From contig KE159631.1 in NCBI GenBank assembly GCA_000403335.2, positions 245,229-309,228 of the forward strand: a DNA stretch of 64,000 bases, in the 5' to 3' direction. This document shows positions 43,562 through 51,318 of the stretch, piece after piece. Below the pieces are notes generated by a model. That model ran no database searches. It was not told the DNA's origin and saw nothing but the letters and a program-made list of their open reading frames with translations. Position numbers and translations under genes: made by a program. Position 1 is the first letter of the stretch. Every line of letters starts with the position of its first letter. This DNA comes from Lachnospiraceae bacterium MD335 (GTDB lineage Bacteria > Bacillota > Clostridia > Lachnospirales > Lachnospiraceae).

Positions 43562-45070
43562 ATGTGGACAATGACAGAGGAAAAAGTAAAGCCGACAAAT
43601 GCAGAACTAAAGAAAATATTGAATATTGGCATTAAGCTGTCTACCGAAAAAAATCGGGATCATCTGCTGGCATCTATATTAGAAAGCGGAATGGATATTA
43701 CGCACTGTGATGCAAGTACACTGTATCTTTTTGAGGATGGTAAGCTGCATTTCAAGATTATGAAAACGCTGTCCCAACATATCAGCCGCGGTGAGGACGG
43801 TGAACTGATTGACGACATGCCGCCGGTTCCGATGACGGAGCGCAATGTATGCTCTTATGCCGCGTTGCATCGGGAAATTATTAATATTCCCGATGTATAT
43901 GATAACACCCGTTTTGATTTTTCGGGACCGAAAAAGTACGATGCACTGACCGGTTATCACACACAGTCGCTTTTGGTGATTCCCATTGAAAATAATGAAG
44001 ATGAACTGATTGGCGTGCTGCAGCTGCTCAACGCAATGGACGAAGAGGGGAAAGTGATTCCGTTTGATTCGGAGTATGAAATTATCATTCGTTCGCTTGG
44101 CGCGCAGGCAGCGATTGAAATGACAAATTTAAAATATGTGCAGGAGGTTAAGCGGCAGCTGCGTTCGTTTGTGGAGGCAATGTCAACCGCGATTGACGAG
44201 AGGACGCCCTACAACGGCTCCCATACGAGAAAGGTCGCGGAGTATGCCGGAATGATTGCGGATTATATCAATAAGCAGCATCAGGCAGGAGCATGTGACG
44301 ATTATTTTGACGAGAACCGCAAGGATAAGCTGGAGCTTGCGGCGCTTTTGCATGACATCGGGAAAATGGTCGTGCCCCTGTCTATTATGAACCGGGCAAC
44401 GCGGCTCGACAGGGATCTTGGAACGGTGGAAACGCGGTTTCGGCTGCTGGAAGCATATTACATGATTGATAAAATGAAGGGCAGGATTGATGAGGCAGAA
44501 TATCAGAAACGGATCGCTTATCTGCGTGAGAGCATGGACTTTATCCACAGGATAGACGGCAAGGGAGTTCTTGATGATGCGGATTACGACCGTGTACAGG
44601 AGCTTGCGGGCCACAGTTATGTCAATGACGCGGGCGAACCGCTTCCATATTTGACAAAGCGGGAGAAAGACCGTCTGAGCATCCGTAAGGGAACGCTTAC
44701 GGAGGACGACCGCAGGCAGATGGAGTACCATGTGGTGATGACGGAAAAAATACTGGGTAAGGTAAGGTTCAACAAGAACTATGAGGATATACCAAAGTGG
44801 GCTGCGTCCCATCATGAGCTGCTGGACGGTTCCGGTTATCCAAGACATTTAAAGGGAGCGGATTTGGCGTTGGAAACCAGGATGATTACGGTAGCGGATG
44901 TGTATGACGCGCTTACGGCGAGGGACCGTCCCTACAAGAAACCGGTTTCGCAGGAAAAGGCATTGGGCATTTTGAAGGATATGGCGGATGAGGGAAAGCT
45001 GGACTGCCGTTTGGTAGAGTATTTGGCGGCAGCGGTTCGTGAGAAAGAAGTGAAAGGAAAGGAGTCGTGA
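43562..45070 (+). CDS. GAF-HD-GYP phosphodiesterase
   Basis: 502 residues (ATG 43562; ATG 43571 is also possible). An N-terminal GAF domain (about 20-195; HCDASTLYLFEDGKLHF) precedes an HD-GYP domain. SHTRKV and LLHDIGKMVVP (about 265) carry the HD ligands; HHELLDGSGYP (about 420) is the GYP loop. HD-GYP enzymes hydrolyse c-di-GMP. The distance from HDIGK to HHE is about 155 residues instead of about 60, so a helical insertion of about 95 residues sits in the catalytic domain. It is in the same operon as the cyclase and FecR protein. Confidence 0.92.
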   Translation: MWTMTEEKVKPTNAELKKILNIGIKLSTEKNRDHLLASILESGMDITHCDASTLYLFEDGKLHFKIMKTLSQHISRGEDGELIDDMPPVPMTERNVCSYAALHREIINIPDVYDNTRFDFSGPKKYDALTGYHTQSLLVIPIENNEDELIGVLQLLNAMDEEGKVIPFDSEYEIIIRSLGAQAAIEMTNLKYVQEVKRQLRSFVEAMSTAIDERTPYNGSHTRKVAEYAGMIADYINKQHQAGACDDYFDENRKDKLELAALLHDIGKMVVPLSIMNRATRLDRDLGTVETRFRLLEAYYMIDKMKGRIDEAEYQKRIAYLRESMDFIHRIDGKGVLDDADYDRVQELAGHSYVNDAGEPLPYLTKREKDRLSIRKGTLTEDDRRQMEYHVVMTEKILGKVRFNKNYEDIPKWAASHHELLDGSGYPRHLKGADLALETRMITVADVYDALTARDRPYKKPVSQEKALGILKDMADEGKLDCRLVEYLAAAVREKEVKGKES

Positions 45071-45074
45071 AAAC

Positions 45075-46364
45075 ATGTCAAAGAAAGCAGGAGTTGTGAT
45101 TGGCGCGGTTTTAGCGGCAGTGGTGGCTGTCGCAGTGTGCTGTGTGGTACTGATGGGAGGAAAGAACGAAGCATACCGCTCGATTATGGTGTATCAGGTA
45201 GACGGTAATGCGACGATAACGAGAGAACGCGTCGGTGAAATGGCAGCGTATGAAAACCTGATGCTGCAGTCGGGAGACAGTGTGGCGGTTGCGTCAGAAA
45301 GCAGTATGCGGTTAAAGCTTGACGATGACAAGTACCTTTTGGCAGAGCAGGATACGCTGATGAACATTGTCGCCGACGGAGACGATGCGGATGCGAAAAC
45401 ATATATTGACTTGAAACAAGGTTCGGTTACCAGTGAGATTCAAAATAAGCTTGGACCGAATGCTTCTTATGAGGTTAATACGCCGAACTCCATAATGGCG
45501 GTGCGCGGAACAATCTTTCGCGTGGAGGTTGCCAAAAACGAGAGCGGGGAGACTGACACAAGGCTGACTGTTTTTGAGGGAACGGTAAGCGCCAGGGCAG
45601 TGATGCCTGACGGAACGGTTTCGGACGAGGAAGTCATGGTGGAAGCCGGTCAGGAGCTGTATGTTGAGGGAACGGTGATGTCCTTTAGCGATTTAGGCGA
45701 GCCGACGAATACCGATTATGAGAGCCTGCCGCAGGTTTTGCAGGAATACATAGAAGAGCTGGGGGGTGATACGGCTAAGAACGCGCAGGGAATAGAGGAA
45801 CAAGAGCAGCAGATGCAGGCAAAGGCAGAAGAGGCGCAGGAGGAAGACCGGAAAGAAGAGGCGCAGCAGGCGCCAGGGCAGCAGGATACGGAAGAAAAAC
45901 CGGAAGCACAGGAACAGGAGCGGACAGAAAATACGCCAAAGCCTCAGTCAAAAGCGCCGGAAATGACACAAAAACAGCAGCCGTCTGAAAAGCCGGATGA
46001 GGAAGCAAACCAGGTGCCTGAGCAGGGATTGGAGGAGCAGCAGCAAACCCAGCCGCAGGAAGTAATGCAGCCGGAAACGCCGCAGACCCAGCCCTCAAAG
46101 CCTCAGCCGCAGCCCCAGCCGCAAGGCTCCGATCCAAATAAGGATTCGTCCTCGGACGGACAGTCAGGAGGCGGAGGAAAGAAGAAAACACAGTATTATA
46201 CGGTGACATTCCAGTACAACGGAAGTACGTTCGGAACGCAGAAAGTGAAAAAGGGAGAGAAAGCGGAGGAGCCGAAGCTGAGTCCGACAGAAAATGGTGC
46301 GTGGGATTATGACTTCTCAACGAAAGTAAACAAAAATCTGACCGTTGTGTGGATTGAGAAATAA
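45075..46364 (+). CDS. Membrane-anchored FecR-domain protein with Gln/Glu/Pro-rich stalk
   Basis: 429 residues starting four bases after the HD-GYP stop (AAAGGAG upstream). An N-terminal membrane helix (about 5-27) precedes a FecR-like domain (about 40-200; LLAEQDTLMNIV, YEVNTPNSIMAVRGTIFRVE, VFEGTVSA). A low-complexity Gln/Glu/Pro stalk (about 235-355) and a Gly/Lys hinge lead to a C-terminal beta-strand repeat (TVTFQYNGSTFGTQKVKKGE) of Listeria-Bacteroides type. It is exposed outside the membrane, a likely partner of the CHASE2 sensor. Confidence 0.85.
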   Translation: MSKKAGVVIGAVLAAVVAVAVCCVVLMGGKNEAYRSIMVYQVDGNATITRERVGEMAAYENLMLQSGDSVAVASESSMRLKLDDDKYLLAEQDTLMNIVADGDDADAKTYIDLKQGSVTSEIQNKLGPNASYEVNTPNSIMAVRGTIFRVEVAKNESGETDTRLTVFEGTVSARAVMPDGTVSDEEVMVEAGQELYVEGTVMSFSDLGEPTNTDYESLPQVLQEYIEELGGDTAKNAQGIEEQEQQMQAKAEEAQEEDRKEEAQQAPGQQDTEEKPEAQEQERTENTPKPQSKAPEMTQKQQPSEKPDEEANQVPEQGLEEQQQTQPQEVMQPETPQTQPSKPQPQPQPQGSDPNKDSSSDGQSGGGGKKKTQYYTVTFQYNGSTFGTQKVKKGEKAEEPKLSPTENGAWDYDFSTKVNKNLTVVWIEK

Positions 46365-46427
46365 TTCAGTTCACATTGTGGTTTCTCGTATAGAGTTTAT
46401 AGTATGGAAAAGAGAGGAATGAAATCA

Positions 46428-48683
46428 ATGCATAGGAGAATCAAAGGACTATTATCATTGGCGTTGGTGTTTGTAATGGTAACTGCGACGGTAAATCCGG
46501 TTTTGGCGGATGAGCTGCCGCAAGAGCCGTTGACAGAGGAAGCTGTAGAACAGCCGCAGGAACCGGAACAGCCGCAAACCACTGTTGAAACGGCGGCTGC
46601 GCAGGAACAGCCCCAAACATGGCAGGAGATCATGGAAGAGCAGCCAAAGACGGAAGAAACGCAGACAGAAACCGAACAGCAGACTACAGTAGAAACACAG
46701 ATTACACAGCTGGAAACGGAGTCTGTCACGGAAACACAGGCTGAAGCACAGCAGCCGACAACAGAGGAAGAGACGGGGACAGAAGAACTGCCTCCAGTGG
46801 AAACAGATCCTGTTGTCGAGACGGAGCAGGTTGTGTCAACGGGTTCAGAAACAAATTCAAGCGATCCGATTGATTTTCTGACGGCGGAACAGAAACAGTT
46901 TCGTGTATATAGCGGAACGCAGCCCATAAAGCTTTTAAGTGAGATGACGGATGACATGCTCGCACAACTGAAGTTTATGGATGGCGGCATTGTTCCCGAT
47001 TCTGCAAATATGCCTGCGCAGTCGGGAACCATTATAAAGAAAATTTTGGAAAGCAGGGAAGGGGACGCAAGGTTTTATATGCTGGCCGGATGGAATTTAT
47101 GGGATGTGCGTTATGACGGAATTCCAAATTCAGTATATGCAAATGCAGGACCGACTGCATTGGGAGATCTTGCAACATTGCAGAATTTTAAGAATTCGAT
47201 GTTCTTTAATAATAACGGAACAGGAACTGAGCCTGATATTACATTTTATCAACCGATATTGGAGCCTGTTTGGAGCTGCATTGATTACCCCATACCTGTA
47301 TATGATGCACAGGGACAGAATACAGGACTGACTGTTACAGTCAACGCTGAGAATTATAATGACCCGTCAAAAGTAGCATTTCCCGATATAGAAGCGGACA
47401 GCTGGAAGCTGGTGTATGAAGGTTCAGAATATGTGCTGAACAGTGCGAGCGAAATATGGACGAATACAACCAACGGCATCGGAACGATTGGACGCAATTT
47501 TAATGAACGAAATGCAAAGCTTCAGGCATATAAGCTTCCCGCACAGGAAGAAAGCAAATACGAAATTATAGGACCGCAGGTTACGCAAGGCTGGTATACA
47601 GGTGCGGTAACCATACATGCAAAGGACGGCTATCAGGTCCGCCTTTCGGAGACGGATGCGTGGGCGGAAGCTGTCACGGTAACACAGAGCGGCAATATCA
47701 TGCTTTATATAAAGAAAACGGATGCAACAGAATACCCTGCAGAAGCGTTACAGTTCCTCATTGACGAAACAGCTCCGGTAATTATTGGCGTGCAGAATGG
47801 CGGGACGTATTATGGGGACACGGCGGCGGCAGTTACGGACGCGTTTCTTCTCAAGGTTACGGTAAATGACGAGCTGCAGACAGTTGCGGAAAATCAGGCA
47901 GGCTTTGTGCTCAAGCCGTCTGAGCAGCCGTATAGTATCAAGGCGGAAGATATGGCAGGCAACCGGATTGAATGCATCGTGTGGGTTATGGAAAAAGAGG
48001 CGGATGTTCCGCCGGTTTTGCAGGAGGGAATTGCGGAGTTTGTGCAGCCTGGCTGGTATGCCGGTGAAGAAATGCCCGCTCCCTTGGTAAGCTCCGAGAC
48101 AAACGGCATTGACCATATTACGTATTATTACAAGGAAGCGGGGGCGGATGACAGCGCTTATACGATGACTGTACCCGACAAACCGGGAAAATATACGGCA
48201 AAAGCAGTGTTTGCGGCAACGCTGCTTTATCAGGAAGTCGTAAAAGTTTCGGATTTTGAAATTTGGGTAAAGGTGCTGCCTGATGAAACGGCACCGGTTA
48301 TCAGCGGCGTGTCGGATGGTCAAACGTATTATGGAGATCAGACGGTGACGGTAACAGATGAAAATCTCCGTTCCGTTACGGTAAACGGTGAAGTGGCAGT
48401 TATATCGGACAATCGTGCGGAAGTTACGCTCAAGCCTTCGGATAATGTGTATAAGATTATTGCAGAGGATATGGCGGGCAACCGGACAGAGTATACGGTA
48501 GAAGTGTTGGAAACATGGGTTCGCGATGGAATTACCAGCGACGGAAAAAAGAATCTGCGGGCCGCAAGAATTTATAAGCTTGGCGGCGGAAAGTGGACCG
48601 TTGCCGGAGATAAAACGGTTTATCAGGGCGGCAGAACATTCTATGTGAAAACGGGCGGCGTTTATGATTTTAAAAAGAAATAA
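46428..48683 (+). CDS. Large secreted protein with Ig-like repeats
   Basis: 751 residues from ATG 46428, nine bases after GAGAGGA; in-frame ATGs at 46404 and 46419 are less well placed. It has a clear signal peptide (IKGLLSLALVFVMVTATVNP, cleavage near ADE). A Glu/Gln/Thr-rich stretch follows (about 33-145). A domain without recognised relatives precedes two related Ig-like repeats starting DETAPVI at about 445 and 618, each with YYGD and DMAGNR motifs. No LPxTG motif or membrane tail is seen, so it is probably released or held non-covalently. Separate from, but next to, the FecR operon. Confidence 0.8.
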   Translation: MHRRIKGLLSLALVFVMVTATVNPVLADELPQEPLTEEAVEQPQEPEQPQTTVETAAAQEQPQTWQEIMEEQPKTEETQTETEQQTTVETQITQLETESVTETQAEAQQPTTEEETGTEELPPVETDPVVETEQVVSTGSETNSSDPIDFLTAEQKQFRVYSGTQPIKLLSEMTDDMLAQLKFMDGGIVPDSANMPAQSGTIIKKILESREGDARFYMLAGWNLWDVRYDGIPNSVYANAGPTALGDLATLQNFKNSMFFNNNGTGTEPDITFYQPILEPVWSCIDYPIPVYDAQGQNTGLTVTVNAENYNDPSKVAFPDIEADSWKLVYEGSEYVLNSASEIWTNTTNGIGTIGRNFNERNAKLQAYKLPAQEESKYEIIGPQVTQGWYTGAVTIHAKDGYQVRLSETDAWAEAVTVTQSGNIMLYIKKTDATEYPAEALQFLIDETAPVIIGVQNGGTYYGDTAAAVTDAFLLKVTVNDELQTVAENQAGFVLKPSEQPYSIKAEDMAGNRIECIVWVMEKEADVPPVLQEGIAEFVQPGWYAGEEMPAPLVSSETNGIDHITYYYKEAGADDSAYTMTVPDKPGKYTAKAVFAATLLYQEVVKVSDFEIWVKVLPDETAPVISGVSDGQTYYGDQTVTVTDENLRSVTVNGEVAVISDNRAEVTLKPSDNVYKIIAEDMAGNRTEYTVEVLETWVRDGITSDGKKNLRAARIYKLGGGKWTVAGDKTVYQGGRTFYVKTGGVYDFKKK

Positions 48684-48688
48684 AGAGA

Positions 48689-48720
48689 AATCCCCATCTG
48701 TCAATGGTGGGGATTTTTTT
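48689..48720 (+). terminator. Terminator of the Ig-like-repeat protein gene
   Basis: AATCCCCA (48689..48696) pairs with TGGGGATT (48708..48715) with a run of seven T. Confidence 0.9.
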
Positions 48721-48794
48721 ATATAAATTTCGGTATACAAATAGCAGGTTAGGGTGTAAAATAAATTATATGGAAAATAAGAACACGGAAAGGA

Positions 48795-48981
48795 GTGTAT
48801 TGTTGCATGGACGGTTGTGACAGTTATGGGCAGCGAAATATGGGTGAATACACGAAAATAAGGTGTTCTTTTTCTGTGAAAAACAGGACGCCTTAGGTTT
48901 GCTGTGCGTACCGCGCATAGAGAAAAAGCTTGTGATATTCGCCCTTGGAACGAAAATACGATAATAGGGGGCGATTTTTTT
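48795..48981 (+). promoter_or_regulatory. Structured mgtE leader ending in a terminator at the start codon
   Basis: GTGTATT (48795..48801) pairs with AATACAC (48847..48853) and encloses 45 bases. A long hairpin follows: AAGGTGTTC (48860..48868) with GGACGCCTT (48886..48894) and an inner TTTTTC/GAAAAA stem. Finally TCGCCC (48939..48944) pairs with GGGCGA (48969..48974) followed by seven T and then the mgtE ATG. That last stem is terminator-like and covers the G-rich ribosome binding site. The layout is that of a riboswitch-controlled gene, but the sequence does not match the M-box as I know it. Confidence 0.5.
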
Positions 48982-50376
48982 ATGGAAAACGAAATTTTAA
49001 ACGAACCGGACTATATCCGCGAACTGGTCGCGCTTTTGCGCAGCGAAGACACGGCGCACAACATTGCAGAGGCGCTCACCAATTACCATGACAATGATAT
49101 TGCAAGCGCGCTTGATGAGCTGCGGGCGGATGAGCGGGCGCTGCTGTATCACATTCTCGGCGTGGAGCGCGTTTCGGAAATTTTTGCATATCTTGATGAT
49201 CCGCAGAAGTATATCGGAGAACTGGAACTCGAGCTTGCGGCGGACATTATCGAAAACATGGATGCTGACGATGCGGTAGACGTGCTTGAGGAGATGGACG
49301 ACGAAATCGCCAATCAGTTGATTGAGCTGATTGACGAAGAGTCGAAGGAGGACATCAACTTAATCCGTTCCTATGAGGAAGATGAAATCGGAAGCCGCAT
49401 GACGACTAATTTTATTGAAATTGAGCGCAGTCTTACGATAAAACAGGCGATGCGTTCGCTGATTGCGCAGGCGGAGGAAAACGATAACATTACGACAATT
49501 TTTGTGAAAGACAACGATGAGACTTTTTACGGTGCAATTGACCTGAAGGATTTGATCGTGGCGCGCAATTATATTGATTTGGAGACGCTGATTACGCAGT
49601 CGTTCCCCTATGTGCGCGATCATGAGACGGTGGAGGACTGTATTGAGCGTTTAAAGGACTATGCGGAGGATTCGATTCCCGTTTTGGACGATAAAAATAT
49701 ACTGCTTGGCGTCATTACGGCGCAGGACATCGTGGAGGCGGTCGATGACGAGCTGGGCGAGGACTATGCAAGGCTTGCAGGTATGACCGAGGAGGCGGAG
49801 CTTGAGGAAACGCTTGCGGAGAGTATCAAGAAAAGGCTGCCGTGGCTGATTGTGCTTTTGGCGCTGAGCATGTGCGTTTCAACGGTCACAAGCTTGTTTG
49901 AGCCGGTGATTGCGCAGCTTGCGATTATCGTGAGTTTTCAGTCCGTAATCCTTGGTATGTCGGGAAATGTGGGCACGCAGTCGCTTGCCGTGACGATTCG
50001 TCTTTTGATGGACGAGAATTTGGAGGCAGGACAGAAGGTTACGATGGTGTTTCGGGAAATGCGGATCGGCTTTTCCAACGGACTTATACTTGGGACGCTT
50101 TCGTTTGTGTTTATTGGTGTATATTTGTGTTTTGTGCGGGGAAATGCACCGGAGTATGCTTTTGCAATATCGCTTTGCGCAGGTGCGGCGCTCCTGATTG
50201 CAATGACGATTTCAAGCATTGTGGGAACATCAGTTCCGATGTTTTTCAAAAAAATACATGTGGACCCGGCAGTCGCGTCCGGTCCGCTGATTACTACGGT
50301 CAATGACTTAATCGGCGTTGTCACATACTACGGTGTGGCGTGGCTTCTGCTGATGAACCTGCTCGGCTTGGGATAA
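48982..50376 (+). CDS. mgtE: Magnesium transporter MgtE
   Basis: 464 residues from ATG 48982 (a longer frame from 48904 would run through the leader hairpins). The N-terminal superhelical domain (about 1-130; LADIIENMDADDAVDVLEEM) and CBS pair (about 135-255; SIPVLDDKNILLGVITAQD) sense magnesium. Five membrane helices (about 285-464) include the pore signature SGNVGTQSLAVTIR. It imports Mg2+ and is gated shut when cytoplasmic Mg2+ is high. Confidence 0.96.
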   Translation: MENEILNEPDYIRELVALLRSEDTAHNIAEALTNYHDNDIASALDELRADERALLYHILGVERVSEIFAYLDDPQKYIGELELELAADIIENMDADDAVDVLEEMDDEIANQLIELIDEESKEDINLIRSYEEDEIGSRMTTNFIEIERSLTIKQAMRSLIAQAEENDNITTIFVKDNDETFYGAIDLKDLIVARNYIDLETLITQSFPYVRDHETVEDCIERLKDYAEDSIPVLDDKNILLGVITAQDIVEAVDDELGEDYARLAGMTEEAELEETLAESIKKRLPWLIVLLALSMCVSTVTSLFEPVIAQLAIIVSFQSVILGMSGNVGTQSLAVTIRLLMDENLEAGQKVTMVFREMRIGFSNGLILGTLSFVFIGVYLCFVRGNAPEYAFAISLCAGAALLIAMTISSIVGTSVPMFFKKIHVDPAVASGPLITTVNDLIGVVTYYGVAWLLLMNLLGLG

Positions 50377-50394
50377 ACACATGCTAAAATAATA

Positions 50395-50424
50395 CGAATA
50401 AAAATCTATTATATACAAATACTA
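50395..50424 (+). promoter_or_regulatory. Sigma-G-like promoter of spoVT
   Basis: CGAATA (50395..50400), 17 bases, AATACTA (50418..50424). The forespore sigma-G consensus is about TGAATA-N17-CATACTA, so each element has one mismatch. spoVT is sigma-G dependent in Bacillus subtilis. It leaves a leader of about 140 bases with small hairpins. Confidence 0.55.
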
Positions 50425-50571
50425 GCAATACGGTAAGACGGGATGCCTGTAAAAGCCGCTGTTTTACTATTAACAACAGAAATAACTGAAAACCGTTCGG
50501 CCTTCGGCGCGGCACTTACTGCATAGGCCGGGCTGTTACAAACAACTAGATTTGAAATGGAGGAAATACCG

Positions 50572-51120
50572 GTGAAAGCTACGGGAATAGTGCGTAGAAT
50601 CGATGATTTGGGACGCGTTGTGATACCAAAGGAAATAAGAAGAACACTGAGGATAAGGGAATCGGACCCGCTGGAAATATTCACTGACCACGATGGGTCG
50701 ATTATCCTGAGAAAATATTCTCCCGTAGGGGAGATGGGAAGCTTTGCAAAGCAGTATGCGGAAAGTCTTTCGCAGGTGACCGGGCATTTGGCACTGATTG
50801 CGGACCGCGATCAGTTTATCGCGGCAGCAGGCGGAGGCAGCAAGCAGATTATTGGAAAATCAGTGAGCAAGGCGCTCGAAGAGAAAATGAACTCACGCGA
50901 GGTAGTGTGCAGTTCACGCAATGATAAAGACTATATTGCTGTCATGGACGATGAGGTGGAGGAATATCAGCACGAAGTGATTATTCCGATTATTACACAA
51001 GGCGACATTATGGGTGCGGTAGTGCTTCTGTCCGCAAACGAAGAAGACAGAATGAATGAAGTGGAAATGAAGCTTGCGCAGTCTGCGGCTGGTTTTTTGA
51101 GCAAGCAGATGGAACAATAG
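50572..51120 (+). CDS. spoVT: Stage V sporulation protein T, AbrB-type regulator
   Basis: 182 residues from GTG 50572, eight bases after GGAGG; the ATG at 50557 overlaps that site. The N-terminal AbrB-like DNA-binding domain KATGIVRRIDDLGRVVIPKE is almost the canonical SpoVT start. A GAF-like C-terminal domain (about 55-180) follows. It tunes sigma-G-dependent genes in the forespore. It ends in its own terminator, beside copy 2 of the structured repeat. Confidence 0.97.
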   Translation: MKATGIVRRIDDLGRVVIPKEIRRTLRIRESDPLEIFTDHDGSIILRKYSPVGEMGSFAKQYAESLSQVTGHLALIADRDQFIAAAGGGSKQIIGKSVSKALEEKMNSREVVCSSRNDKDYIAVMDDEVEEYQHEVIIPIITQGDIMGAVVLLSANEEDRMNEVEMKLAQSAAGFLSKQMEQ

Positions 51121-51130
51121 CGAAAATATA

Positions 51131-51158
51131 AAAAAAGTGACATGCATGTCACTTTTTT
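51131..51158 (+). terminator. spoVT terminator
   Basis: AAAAAAGTGACA (51131..51142) pairs perfectly with TGTCACTTTTTT (51147..51158). The six terminal T are also the first bases of repeat copy 2. Confidence 0.85.
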
Positions 51159-51285
51159 ACTTTATAGGAAATTACGTCCTATAAAGTAAAAACCCTCCGG
51201 GGGATGCGCACTCCGCGCTAAGGAATATGGTTGCTAAAGCAACCGCGCTCCGGCGCGAGAGTCCGGCGAGCCGGACTCTTTTTTA
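51153..51285. repeat. 133-bp structured intergenic repeat, copy 2
   Basis: Same sequence and orientation as 19961..20094 with one A fewer. It again lies between convergent genes (spoVT and the GGDEF gene) and begins inside a terminator T-run, exactly as in copy 1. The near identity over 31 kb indicates recent spread or gene conversion. Confidence 0.9.
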
Positions 51286-51318
51286 TTTCCGCAGGCAATG
51301 AATGCCATGAGGGTCAAA

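Noticed and set aside
48720-48981. M-box (ykoK) magnesium riboswitch
   Set aside because: Gene context fits, but the conserved M-box core sequences are not present.
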